Below, in pieces: positions 22,299-33,507 of a stretch of 64,000 nt of DNA; within the stretch, counting starts at the first letter, position 1, and each line of letters opens with the position of its first letter. Below the pieces are notes generated by a model. The model ran no database searches. It worked only from the letters and a program-made list of their open reading frames with translations, and was not told the origin of the DNA. The position numbers and the translations under genes are program-made. The stretch is from Polytrichum commune (Eukaryota; Streptophyta; Polytrichopsida; Polytrichales; Polytrichaceae): positions 11,470,001 to 11,534,000 of the forward strand of contig OX485806.1 of assembly GCA_950295325.1 (NCBI GenBank), read 5' to 3'.

Positions 22299-22545
22299 TT
22301 CCACTACGCGGTTAAATGGATCTCTTACGACCAACTATAGATGCCGAATCACTCAAATCTTAAAATTCAAAACCGCCCAATATATGGGTGACCATAACCT
22401 CGTCTGGCCCCTCAAATTCACCAACCCCAACTGCACAGTACATCCAAATAACGACAAAGACACATGGCCACACCTACTATCTACATGCAACCACAAATTC
22501 CTCAAAGGCCTCAAAATAGCAAGACACGATGCCACAACCCACTGA
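22299..22545 (+). pseudogene. LINE-like element, Cys/His knuckle segment
   Basis: After a frame change the sequence continues TQILKFKTAQYMGDHNLVWP, then PNCTVHPNNDKDTWPHLLST and a Cys, ending in a TGA at 22543-22545. The wording (hydrophobic fragment, then C-x-x-H...DTW-x-H-L-L-x-x-C) is the reverse-transcriptase-associated zinc knuckle seen downstream of RNase H in many LINEs. The second Cys is His here. The copy on the minus strand near 28.6 kb keeps CPLC at this place. Confidence 0.6.
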
Positions 22546-22639
22546 TTGGCCAACCTACTTAAATCATGTATCCACACAAGACACCATACACTCACAAACG
22601 TTGGCAAAATCGACCACAAGACAACACCATCCCACCGTG

Positions 22640-22975
22640 GATACTCCCATGTTCATGCCTAACAACTAAATGCACATGCCTAGCAAGGCTAAGACCATAC
22701 ATCTTATACATCCAAGGAGCACTGTACGAACAACCTAAGCCACATATCCGAACCCCCACCTAACCATCCAAATAATAGTATTCACATTCACACATGACAA
22801 ATACACAACCCTAGCCACTGAAACCAAAAGAGACAAATACAACCCCTTCATAAATACCGTTAAAACACAAGGATGGCAAGTCAACCCCCTCATGGTCATC
22901 ACCGCAAGATTTCGTGGCTCCATACACACAAGAAGTATCGAACTACTAGAAAGCTTACATCCCCCGCCCCTAATG
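22640..22975 (+). pseudogene. LINE-like element, restriction-like endonuclease (REL) remnant
   Basis: Two frames together read CTCLARLRPYILYIQGALYE, a stop at 22761-22763, then IQIIVFTFTHDKY, KRDKYNPF, GWQVNPLMVITARFRGSIHT and SIELLESLH. This fits the REL nuclease of LINEs, with pattern R-P-D...(E)-F-T...K..KY...GW. The Asp is Tyr (codon 22698-22700) and the Glu is Val (codon 22778-22780), so the nuclease should be inactive. A frame change lies between the two halves. Confidence 0.55.
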
Positions 22976-23190
22976 CCTTGAAGAAATCAATGAACACCAT
23001 TCACCACATCCCAATCAAATACCTCACATATCTAGTACTTAACAAAAGAAAACTAGAGAATAAACAAAATCCCATACAACCTCCCACATAGGAGCCACTC
23101 CCCCCACATACACACACCCAATTCCTAAAACAAAATAACCAACGAATTTCAACAACATTAACAACAATAAACATATATTCACATATAATT

Positions 23191-25231
23191 CAATGGTTGC
23201 AAAGTCCAGTGGATGAGGAAGTTCAATACATATAAAAAAAACCGTCTATATATTTAGAATACACACTTGCGAGATTTTGAATTTTCAAATATGGAGTTCA
23301 CACGTGTTATTTGAGAGGTGTTCAAAGCTCATCAGTTGAATGATAAATGTCTCTCATAATGAACAATTTTGAATGCCAATTTCACACATGTTTGGTTCAG
23401 GATGTTGCCGACACTACACAAAATGACCGTTCTTACAATAAACAACACCCATGGGCATGGAATATGGGGTTCCTCCTCCTCCTCCTCCTCCAAAGTAGCC
23501 GGTGTGTCGGGATTAGGGTATAGGCTTCCTTGAACATCTCAATCCCCGTGCCGTATGTAAGGTGAGCGGTTGTACTCTAGATGATGTGACTCGGACTGCC
23601 ATAGTATTATCTCGATATAAATCTTGTCACAAGAATCAAGTGTTTCACGTGATCCATCCATTAGTCAATCCACTACATACAACAAATTATCACGGACACA
23701 AATGTGGCAACATCTTGAAGGTTGGTGAGGTAGTTGACCACCACACCAATTCCCGTTACTTGTGAAGTTGACATGTGAGGAGATGTGTTGGACTCGTATA
23801 TCATCCACTTGGGCATATAGGATGAGGTTTTTCAATTCCACTTTGTTGGTACATGTAGTAGAGTGTGGGTATTTGAGGACCTCTTTCATGTTTTGATATC
23901 GTTGGGTGAGAGTTATATACATGGTGCAAAAATTATGCGTACCTATGATTTAGTGTACTCTATCGATATGGTTTTAGAATGGTGATCATTGACCCAACAC
24001 TTGCTTAAATAATAATTTTGATACGCAAATGTGCATGTCATTACATTTTCTAAGCATTTATTTTATTTTATGGGATTGCATTCCATTCTAGAAGATTAGA
24101 ACAACGTTCCACAATAGTTGACTCGGCAGTGTTATGGATACTCTTCCGGTTCAATGTTGAATCTACACCTTGGAGAATCTTAGAGGACCGATTTGGACAA
24201 AATCCTCAACATGGTCCCACTCTACATGGGGCAACAAGTGAATAATGCTTTGTGAAACCACATAATATTGATGTTTGATTGGTACTTCAATTTTGATACT
24301 GATCAGATGTGATCTTCGGAACCATTAATAGTATCATTCATCGACCATGCACTCACCTATATATCAATCCAATATTGGTAAGAATACTACATGCAATACA
24401 CTGATATATGCAGTCAAGTTGCCTTCACGAACTTGCCACCTCTTTACCCATGCAAATCACCTTGTGTCAAAACTAGATCACAAAAACTCATAACTTGATC
24501 TATCAACGCTTATGACAATTGCAGCAAATTAAATTAAATTAAAAAGCACTTCATGTACTCCTTGCCCCGGGCTAGATCACATCTTCATTTGGCTGGGCCC
24601 CGTCCTTCCCACCCCTCCTTCACTGCCCGGTCTTCCTGTCCGCACCTACATGGGAACTCTTCCCCGTTGGAAACGAATGGTCACTTAGGCCATAAAGCTC
24701 CTTTGGCACGCGAAGGAACTCCACCAATCAACTTGAGAATAATGAAAGTGATATCAACTTGAATATTTGTAATTTTGACCGGGGTATTATCACATTGGTT
24801 CCCATCGAGGAAAAGTTCCCACGCAGGTGCAAGCAAGAAGATTGGACAGTGAAGGAGACGTGGGAGGGGTGGGATCCAGCCAAATGAAGATGTGATGTAG
24901 CCCGGGGCATATTTCTTGTTATTGCGATAAGAATGTATTCCAAAAAAGTTTTGAAATGCAATTTGATTTTGTTTGGTTAATATACATCAATTTTGAAGAC
25001 CGCTTCACTTATCCAACAGGAAGGAGGGTGGCTGCTGCCTAGCTAGTCCGTATCCATGGACACCTGAAATGTCCCTGTATCCCAAACCAACTGTAAAGTG
25101 CATGCGATGATATTTGTCCACAAAAACACACACATCTGATCATTGCACTTTTCTTCCCTTCAACCTTTCCGCTGTCCAGATCTTGATTTATACATAAGTT
25201 TTGATTTTTGTTTTCATTTTTTTTAAGTGTC
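23191..25231. other. Intergenic stretch with a trinucleotide repeat
   Basis: A CTC/CCT tract lies at about 23471-23491. Segments near 24565-24670 and 24790-24910 are related in inverted orientation ('agatcacatcttcatttggc' versus its complement), a small inverted duplication. No gene is supported. Confidence 0.4.
24560..24910. repeat. Small inverted duplication
   Basis: The plus-strand text 'ccccgggctagatcacatct' and 'ttcactgcccggtcttcctg' near 24565-24640 reappears as the complement near 24840-24910 ('gacagtgaaggagacgtgg', 'gatgtgatgtagcccggggc'). The arms are about 80-120 bases around a spacer of about 120. Confidence 0.55.
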
Positions 25232-25234
25232 TAA

Positions 25235-25733
25235 GGGCCACTTCACACACGAGCCAAGAGCTGTGACCATGAAATTGTGAGAGCCCAAAAGAAAGTGTCC
25301 AAAGGCCGTCCCAACACACCTCCAAAATCATGTAGTGTGGTCACAAACCCTCAAGTGTAGTGCGAAGTCATATGTGACCACGCCCTCTACCAAATGCTAT
25401 TTCAATGAATTTCTATACATGCGGGTCCTCAACCATGATAAAATAGAATAAATCAACGGTTGTGAGCGTTCGGAGTGCCATGGTCTCCCGGTTTTGTGTG
25501 AGGCCTACCTCCAAGAGGTGGTTTTTGAAAATAGTCCAAGTAACCATGAAACATGATCCATTGGATGCCATGTAAGAATCCATGTAAACTTTACATCCAT
25601 CTTGCATTCACACACTCCATTAGTCCCTCAAGCGTAGTGCGAAGCAAACTTGGACCGGCTCCTCCTTTTCCACCAATGAGAGTGCTTGAAGCGTAATGGT
25701 CACGGGCTCTCAGTCTCGTGTGTGAAGTGGCCC
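25235..25733. mobile_element. PIF/Harbinger-like MITE, family A, copy 2
   Basis: The ends are GGGCCACTTCACACACGAG and CTCGTGTGTGAAGTGGCCC, flanked by TAA at 25232-25234 and 25734-25736. It is close to the copy at 3137-3637 along its whole length, in reverse orientation. Confidence 0.87.
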
Positions 25734-25781
25734 TAAGTTTATTTTGCAGGGATTTGGCAATGGATTCACACTCGTAACAAC

Positions 25782-26180
25782 ACACTAATTATGATCTTTA
25801 GTGTCACCAGCTCTAATTGTCTTGCTCGATACTGAATTGTAAACCGCGGTGTAGTGTCACCCACACTAAATTGTTAAGCTAACCGTATTTTGTCATTCCT
25901 TGTAAAAAAACATTTTTGGGTATTTTAGGACTACAATGTTGCAAGTATTGTCACTTACTTAAGTGATTTTTCATCCAATTGCATTCGTCGGTTACAATAT
26001 TTCATCACGGATTTGATAAGATGTTGATTATACCAGACTTTGTTTCAATGATTGGCATTTGAATGAACTGAAAGTAAGTTGGGGTGACAATATATGTTAA
26101 CTTATTCATAGAAAGTGTCACTAAAAAAGTTACCGCAGTGACATATAATGCCATATGACACTAAATATCACATTTAGTGT
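25782..26180. mobile_element. Family-2 MITE, uninterrupted copy
   Basis: It runs from 'acactaattatgatctttag' to 'ctaaatatcacatttag' plus TGT, with the family words 'cttgctcgatactgaat', 'caatgttgcaagtattgtc' and 'aagtgtcactaaaaaagtt'. It gives the continuous reference for the split copies. Confidence 0.7.
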
Positions 26181-26359
26181 ACCTCACGTCTGGATTGACT
26201 TAATGGAGAACGCATCCCCCAAGAATAAACTCAAATACTTCAATTGTGATAAGTCTTGGTAGGGGAGAGAAATTTAATTCTCAAACCTATCTTCATCGTG
26301 GGCCTCTCAAGGATTCGAACCTTGGATCTTCTCCATATATATATATGTATGTAAAATAA

Positions 26360-26947
26360 GGACCGGTTTGCACTAGTGACTAGTGATCATCACAATTGTT
26401 TTTTAAAACCTCCCATTGGTTGTGAAATGAGTGGTTGTCCCACTTCATTTAACAAAAGGTCACTTAAGATAGAAGTCAGAAGTCATGTCAAGAAAATGAC
26501 AAAAAATTAGAAGTGACCCTTTGCAACCCTTGAACAATGTTAGAAAATTTATGGAAGTGATATGGTATCCTACATGTCTAGAAATCATGGATAATGTTTA
26601 GTGGTCACCCTGGTTTTGTGGCAAGAGAACCCAAATAAATCATCCTAGTAGACAATAAGGGTGACCATTTTAAAGAGATTTTTTTATTAAGAGTTCTTTA
26701 TTTGATAATTAATCACTTTTAGTAAAGATTATTTTAAGATTTAAATTTATGTATTTCTAATTTGTATGATCACTAAAAACTCTACGTCATGGTCTAAGTC
26801 TGCTTTGCACTATGATGTGTGACTGGGGCCTTTAAATTGTGACATGGATTTCTCTTGGTCATGGTCTTTGGATCGTTGACCATGACCACAATAAATCATT
26901 TTTCTTTTCTTTTCTTGTGATCATTGGTCATGTGTGTAAAACGACCC
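26360..26947. mobile_element. PIF/Harbinger-like MITE, family E
   Basis: The ends 'ggaccggtttgcac' and 'gtgtaaaacgaccc' are imperfect complements. TAA flanks both sides (26357-26359 and 26948-26950). A single copy in the window, without coding content. Confidence 0.6.
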
Positions 26948-28189
26948 TAATTGCCTCTGCCATTCGTACACAAATCCATTCCCATCATCATGAGAGAACC
27001 CTCTTGTACCCCTCCTATTGTTCAAGGGTTGCGAAGTATTGCCAATGTCAGTCGTGTGTTATAAAGTCCTCCATCAAAAGGTGGCAGTAATACATGAATG
27101 ATGGGACTCTTCATTTATAATTACTCCATACAAGTTTTATGCAACTTTTTTTTGGGGGGGGGGGGTCACTAAGCATTATGCAATTCTATCATAATTGTGA
27201 AAAAAATCCAATGATAATGGATGTGTTGCTTGAGACGAACATGGGACTTGTATGGTGGTAATGTACAGTTGCTTCTTGAAGAAGCCTTTATTTAAATGTA
27301 GTTATATACCTATTGTAATCATTCCTTTGCCCTGAGAATTTGTCCAATACTTAATCATATGCTTGTTAAAGGAAAAAAATTACTAGAGAAGAGTAGGATG
27401 AAGTCATTCCTTGATCATTATCAACATACAAGTCCAACGCAACACTGCTTTTGTTACCAAAAGATTTACAACTCTCTCACAATTGTGCAAATTTTAGTAA
27501 CAAAGGTGGCGTTTGGGTGTGTATTTTGGGTTGTTATGCAATATTTATAATTTGTAAAAGAACACAATACATCCATCATTTGGGTGGGAAATATAAATTA
27601 AGATCCTAGCTATGAGTGGTGTAGGCATATAAGTGTAAACATAAGCCCCCAAAAAGGTCAGCATATGTTAAGAGTCTCTTCACTTGAAGGCTACTGCCAC
27701 TTGTCAGTGATGGACTCTATGACTAGGATTTGGACACAATTTAACTGACTGTGGGAGGTAGGGATGAGGTTGGTTAGTGGTAAGAGCATGCATTGGCATG
27801 CAATAAAGGTTAGTGGGTGAGAAGTATGGTCACCTTGGGTTAGGGTTGTCAGTGGTGGATAATCAAAGTGTGAAGGAGATTTAGGGTTTGATTCCTATAA
27901 GACCACTAAGAATGGTAGATGTTATCTTTAAAAATGAGTTGGTAATGGCTCCTCCATGTGTTCAATGTTGGCTTGAGGTTTTGTCACTGGTTTGTTTATG
28001 CCAAAGTAGTATTGGTTTCCAGTATCCTTTTCTTGAGAATAATGGTTGTGAGGTTGATTGAATTCGGGATCTCAAACCTAGTGTTGATGGAAAATATTGG
28101 AAAATCATCAACATAATGATTGAGAGTGTACGACTGTAGTTTGGAATTGTAGTTATAGTTTTTAAATGGTTGTTGATGCTCATTTGATG
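26948..28189. other. Intergenic stretch; G run and weak tRNA-like boxes
   Basis: A run of 12 G lies at 27155-27166. At 27773-27900 (plus) 'tagtggtaagagcatgc' and 'gggtttgattcc' look like Pol III A and B boxes, but their spacing is too long for a normal SINE. No gene is supported. Confidence 0.35.
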
Positions 28190-29045
28190 TGGTTGGTGAG
28201 ATTCATGTGGTTGAAGGTGTTAACCTCATTTTCTTGTTGTGTGGTTGTGTTGAGGAAACGGTTGTGGACGAATGTAAATTCAATATAGTGGAGTGTGAAG
28301 TAGGGGGAAGGGTAGGATGGGAGGGAGTCATGAATGTGGAGGCCTTCAATGAGTAGGATGTCTAGTTATAGGCACGTGAGGCACGAGCATGATGTTGAGG
28401 GGCATATACGTGGAAGGAACCAATTTGCTATTGTATTTTTGGTTGGGTAGGAGGGAGAGTATTTTCCGTTGGTTAGACATTGCTAGCACGTTTGAAGGTT
28501 GGAAAGGATGAGTTCTTTGATGTGGTCAAGGCCTTTATTATGTTGGTCAATGCTGTAGACCATGAAGAGTAGGATGTTGGCAATGGGCAAGTACATTGGG
28601 CCACGTGTCGATTCGGGTGATGCTTGTTTTGCAAAGGGGGCATAAAGGCATTAGACCTTTTTGGGCAAGAAGAGGTGGTTCCGACAATGACCCATATATT
28701 GACCATTTTGAAATCTAAGTGTTTGAGTGATGTGGGGGCCAAGAATGTCTAGATGTTCCTATAAGGTGTTGGAGAGGGTGGCGTCAAGAGATTTGTTGTT
28801 GATCCATTTGTGGAGGATATCCAATAATTGGGTACAATGGTTGTTTGAAGGAATTGTTGGTCAAATAGAAGGAGTTGGGGCCTTTTCAAAAGTGTTTGCT
28901 ATGTAAGTAGTGGGGAGATGAGTAGTAGATGTGAATGGTAGTTTCATCTGAAATCTTTGTATGGAACGTGTAGAAGAGCAAGCCTTATTTGGCAAGTTTG
29001 TACATGATGTCATTGCCTTTTATTCAAGTGTAAGACTAGATCTTG
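28190..29045 (-). mobile_element. Second copy of the LINE-like element (RNase H tail, knuckle, REL), heavily decayed
   Basis: Read on the minus strand through several frames it gives GNDIMYKLAK (about 29017-28988, RNase H end), QTLRFQNGQYMGHCRNHLFL, CPLCKTS (28642-28622) with DTWPNVLAHC, CSCLTC followed by LDILLIEGL (about 28365-28342) and IEFTFVHNRF (about 28287-28258). Each block lines up in order with the element at 20.3-23.2 kb. Here the REL Asp and Glu are both kept, unlike the first copy. Stops and frameshifts are frequent. The 5' and 3' limits are uncertain. Confidence 0.55.
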
Positions 29046-29389
29046 AAAATATGTTTGGGGTAGGGGTGTGAGGTGATTTGAGTGGTGCATATATTCTAAA
29101 CTAGTACATATATTTGAGGCTATGTGTAGTCTCAACATTCTTGATTCTTCTTGCAATTTTTATATAAGAGGTATCAATTTCACCTAGGGTGGACTCTTCA
29201 TTAGAAACCTAGATGACGTGCATGGGGTGACAATGAAATAAAATTCCCTATATATGGGACATTTATAGAGAAAAGAAATGTGTACATACTAACAATAAGC
29301 TATAAAATGGACTCATGTATTTATACAAAGCTTTTCATTTTAATTTGATAAATGTCTACACTACATACACATAATATAATTCAAAACAT
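29046..29389. other. AT-rich stretch upstream of the second LINE-like copy
   Basis: No open frames or repeats recognised. It may include further unrecognisable parts of the LINE-like relic. Confidence 0.3.
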
Positions 29390-29745
29390 AAATGAGCCTT
29401 TTTTACATATATAACCCACTTTCACTTTCCAACAAGAAAGTATTGAACATTTTTTCATCCATAGGATATTACTCATATTCGCATGACCCTAAAACACATT
29501 GTTTGGATGAAATATGGCAAATTGGATAAGAATAACACATCTATTGCCAAATTTTCTCTAAACCTTAGGGCCCCTTTTGTAAATCTACCTTTAGTTTGAA
29601 ATTATTGATTGCCTTTTTAAATGTACACACCAGAGAAAAATAATACCTTTCCTTTATATATACTATGTACACTAATGCCTCAAATATTAACCCTTCCTAC
29701 ACTCACATTAGTTTGTACACGGTATGAAGAGTCCACCCCCCATGC
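29390..29745 (-). repeat. Family-I repeat, copy 2
   Basis: It is the complement of 7990-8360, sharing 'ctttcactttccaac', 'ctctaaaccttagggcccc', 'ctatgtacactaatgcctc' and 'gaagagtccacc'. No coding content. Confidence 0.55.
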
Positions 29746-30942
29746 AATTTCATAAGTGACTTGTGCATGTTAATTTTTATCTTAGTGAAGAGTGCATCCC
29801 CAAGTCTAGCTAATTATAGTCATACATGCCATAAGATGTTTCTCCATGACTTAATGATATGTTTGCTACACAGTTCTCTAAAGAGAAGAGCATGCAAGAT
29901 GAAGTTAAAGTAGAAAAATGGAAAGTGGTGAAAACAACTTGATTCAGCTAGAAAGAGCGGCTTGAAATTTGTGCAATATTTTTCAAAGATGAAGTAGAGG
30001 AAATGGTGAGGAATGCAAGTTGTTTTGTAATTCTAATCCTTGTAATTAATTAATTACATTTTCTCAAAGAGGCAAGTAAGTCAAACTCCCTACTTGTACA
30101 TTAGAGTCTCCCTAGTCCAAGCATTAAACTATCCAACTTTGCATACAAATGCACACAAAATGGGTTAACTTAATGGCACCTATCCAACTAATCATTGCAT
30201 CCTTTTCAGGCCACCTCTTTTACAATTAGCCATTTTGGGTCCACACAAGAATCATTCTACTCCTAGTCTGAGTGCACTAGTAGTGGTCATTCATTGTTTT
30301 CCATTTTTCTACCTTAGTCCTTGAGTTACCATTTGGAAGCAAACTTCACTCCACATGATCTTGTATGAAAGTAATAACTTAGCGAGACACGACCAAGATA
30401 CTTTTATATAATTAGGGATTCATAGTTATTCAGAGTGTCTTTGTAACCTCAATCATTGTGAATGTGAAAAACATAGCCAAACTATTATATAGTATGAAAC
30501 TCATTATTTTGAGATAACATGACTCTTAAAATGAATAAAAACTCCCACGCTAGTATACACCATTTTATGATATTTTAGTGTCACCATACTAATAGTGTCA
30601 ATTACCCTATTATAGGGCCTATCCCGTGTTACGCTAATGGCCAACAAGGCTTATCATTAGTGTAACCACATGACACTTGTCATTTGCATGCTCGAGAAAA
30701 CTTTCTTCTTTGCCTCATCATTTTCTGGAAGTTATCATTAATGTGGACACAAGCACCTCAATTTTCTACACTAAATGTCATGGTATAAATAAGTTTGCAA
30801 CCTTAGAAAGTTACTTGTCTCAACAAATAATGTCATGTTGACAATTAACAAACTTGACACTTCTAAACCTCTAAACATCCACTGTAGGCTCTTTGTGATT
30901 AGTGTATGTGACACTCAATTTTATAAAACGGTTTAATGAGAG
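29746..30942. other. Intergenic stretch, no gene recognised
   Basis: AT-rich DNA with stops in all frames. Around 30560-30900 scattered 'tagtgtcac' words recall the ends of families 1-3, but no element can be delimited. Confidence 0.35.
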
Positions 30943-30945
30943 TCA

Positions 30946-31519
30946 TGGATTGTTTACACCATGGACCATGAAGTCGTCCCAAGGCCTTGTAAAATTTGTG
31001 ATTGGTTGTTGAACTCATCCCGGGACCGTCTTGGTTTACACCAAGGAAAGAATATGTCATAATGACCATGGAGTTCGAGGTCCCCAAAATATTTATTTTA
31101 AGGCCTACATTATCCATGGACATGGTCCAATGAGTATTGAGATGGGAGAGGCAAAAGAAGTGCTTTGGTAGAAAAAGGCAAGGGCCCATGGCAACGAAAT
31201 GTTGTTATAATAAAATCTTTTATGGGAAAAAGAAGACGAAGACAAGAGAAGACAAAAGAATGATCATACTTGATTTTTTGATTTTTTTCTTTCAAACTGG
31301 CCTTTTTGGGTATATATCTAAAAAACTTAGCACATTCACTTTTTGGTGGATGGTCATTCCTCTTGGTTCACATTCAGTTTACACATAGTGAGGGGTCCAA
31401 AGGCTTTGTAAATTGATTCCTTAAGAAATCAGATTATGAAAGTTGGACCATGAAATCGGACCTTGAAAAAAGACCATCATCCATGGTCCGACTTCATAGT
31501 CCATGATGTAAATTGACCC
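30946..31519. mobile_element. PIF/Harbinger-like MITE, family C, copy 1
   Basis: The ends are 'gattgtttacaccatggacc' and its near-complement 'ggtccga...tgatgtaaattgaccc'. The flanks are TCA at 30943-30945 and 31520-31522, a variant of the usual TTA/TAA target. Internal words ('gagatgggagaggcaaaa', 'tttttggtggatggtcat') recur in the copy at 36850-37395. Confidence 0.75.
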
Positions 31520-31979
31520 TCAAATGAAACGAAGTGACCCTTGACCTTTTAGGGAACGTGTTATTAATAGAGCCCCTTCCTTCATCCATGATGGATGAGT
31601 TTACGTAGATGCCACGAAGCCCAAGCCCGTTTTAAATGTATCTCTACCGGGAAGGAGTCGGACTTCACTTCCCCCCCTGCCCGAGTGCCAGTTGGGCTGA
31701 CAAAATTTTGTGTGGGGCATCATGGTTTCTTTATTGGGCAGTGGAGGGGAGACCGGGAAGTACTGGCTCGAACATGCACTTTGATGGCGGCCACAGTGCT
31801 AGATTAATATTGTGGCTTCCACACAAGTCAAATGATAATCATGGGTAATTAAGTTACAATACGGAATCGTCGATATATACTACACCCATCATTCGAGTTA
31901 ACTAATACATGGTACGGTGCATGCGTTTTAGAGCCTTGGTATTTATTAGTTTTGGAATTATGGACACTCCATATGCGAG

Positions 31980-32880
31980 CGAGAGAGAGAGGGAATTTAT
32001 TGTAAACAAGTGTACTTCTCATTCGCCCAACATAAAAGCCTTGAAATAGCATGCAACCCGAAGGTTACTTTTTGTAGTTGATTTGACATTGGAATAAGTT
32101 TTTAAGATTGCGAACTACATTAACAAGGGTAATTAGTGTTGGATTATACTTAATGTTGTTACCACCCTACATGTTCAACACTCGTTTTCAATTCCTTGAC
32201 AATTAGTGTTAGACATAAATGTGCCACTACCTTCCCTACTGCCACATCTCCTCTTGTGAAGCATGGATTTCATATCCTTACAAACACGTGACTTCCACAT
32301 ATTACCATAGTTGATATTTAGTGTTTGAGTTTACATTTAATGTTACCCACTTTCGTAGGGTTATTGATATTTAGTGTATGCATTCGTATTTAGTGTATTA
32401 AACACTAAATATCCTTTTTGGTGTAGTTTGCTTGAGGTCATTTGAGATGAATTGGCAACAAACCTATAGGGGGTCAAGTTTTTATGTTGGATAGATAAGA
32501 GATACACTCGGATGCGATAATTCCTTCTCTCTCATATCAATGGGACGTGACCCACCTGATAAACACTTGGGCACCAAGGCAAATTATTGTATAAGAGCGT
32601 ACCATTCATTCGTCCAAGATAGAAGCCATGAAACAACATGTAACCCGGAGGTTAGTTTTGTATTGATGCAACATCGGAATGGGTTTTAAAGACCCTGAAT
32701 GAGTGTGCTCAAGTTCATTTGAGATGAATTGATAACAAACATATAGGGGATCAAGTTTTTATGTTGGATGGATGAGAGGTACGCTCGTATATGATAATTC
32801 CCTCTCTCCCTTATCAATGGGACTTGACCCACCCGGCAAACACCCAGGCACAAAGGCAAATTTTCTATTCATTCACGAAT
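31980..32880 (+). repeat. Family-K repeat, two tandem units, the first split by a MITE
   Basis: Unit 1 (about 31980-32117, then 32425-32580) and unit 2 (about 32590-32880) share 'catgcaacccgaaggtta'-type, 'agatgaattgryaacaaac' and 'caagtttttatgttggat' words. A family-3 MITE interrupts unit 1 at 32118-32424. Unit length is about 300 bases. No coding content. Confidence 0.6.
32118..32424. mobile_element. Family-3 MITE, copy 2, nested in a family-K repeat
   Basis: It matches 17588-17993 ('atacttaatgttgttacc', 'gtgttagacataaatgtgcc', 'gtgtatgcattcgtattt'), with an internal deletion of about 100 bases. Its right end is a degraded 'aaacactaaatatc...' palindrome. Confidence 0.65.
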
Positions 32881-32892
32881 CCGGGAGCCAAC

Positions 32893-33276
32893 TACATTAA
32901 ACATGATACCTAGTGTCACCAATTCTAATTGCCTTGCTCAATACTAATCGTAAAACACGATACCTAGTGTCACCAACACTAAATGTTAACCCAACATTCT
33001 TTGTCATTCCTTGTGAACTTTTGGGGGGGGGTTATAGATTTACAGTGTTGCAATCACTGTCACTTTCCAAGTGATTTTTCATCCAAATTTCAATCAACCA
33101 TGACAACATTTCCTCACAAGTTGCTGACAAGAGAAGAGAAGGCATGGTTTTGGGCCAACGGATGAACTCATCCATCATCCATGGCAACATTTGTTCACTC
33201 ATTCATACGAAGCGTCATCCGTAAAGTTACCATAGTGGCATTAAATACCATATGACCTAAGTATCATGTTTAGAGT
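32893..33276. mobile_element. Family-2 MITE, copy 3
   Basis: Words shared with 25782-26180 include 'gtgtcaccaattctaattg', 'ccttgctcaatactaat', 'ttacagtgttgcaatcactg' and 'catcatccatggcaacattt'. The terminal palindromes are partly eroded. Confidence 0.65.
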
Positions 33277-33507
33277 AGTAACTTGAGAATATGAATGATG
33301 GTTTCATTATTTGACGGGGCCATGATGCTTCTCAAAGCTCGGCCTCAGGCCAATGGTGTCAAGCCTCTTTGAAGGGAAACATCATGATTGGGCAGCTCGA
33401 AATTGCGCAAGAGCTCGAACTCAAAAGCTTTTACTTACCTCAGCCGGCGGGCAGATGGCTTTGGATATAAGATAAGGTGTACGGGCGGTCTTCGGTTACT
33501 TTTCTTA

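Larger units (their letters stand above)
20270..23190 (+). mobile_element. Decayed LINE-like retroelement with MTase-like, RNase H, zinc-knuckle and REL regions
   Basis: The plus strand is one long relic of a coding region, read through several frames. Order: conserved linker (about 20345-20760), a domain with PCIF1/Dam-like features (about 20970-21590), RNase H (about 21810-22140), a Cys/His knuckle (about 22330-22545), a REL nuclease (about 22640-22975) and a conserved basic tail (about 22990-23090). No reverse transcriptase motif is visible, so the copy appears 5'-truncated near 20270-20345, as LINEs often are. The coding strand is strikingly G-poor and C/A-rich; 21481-21540 has only 3 G in 60 bases. 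Stops and at least three frame changes show that it is dead. A related copy lies on the minus strand near 28.2-29.0 kb. Family naming (Dualen/Utopia-like or other) is open. Confidence 0.7.

Noticed and set aside
26300-26335. Perfect T-arm-like sequence (CAAGG TTCGAAT CCTTG on the minus strand)
   Set aside because: No acceptor, D or anticodon arm upstream; a (TA)n tract lies there. At most a fragment of a tRNA-like element.
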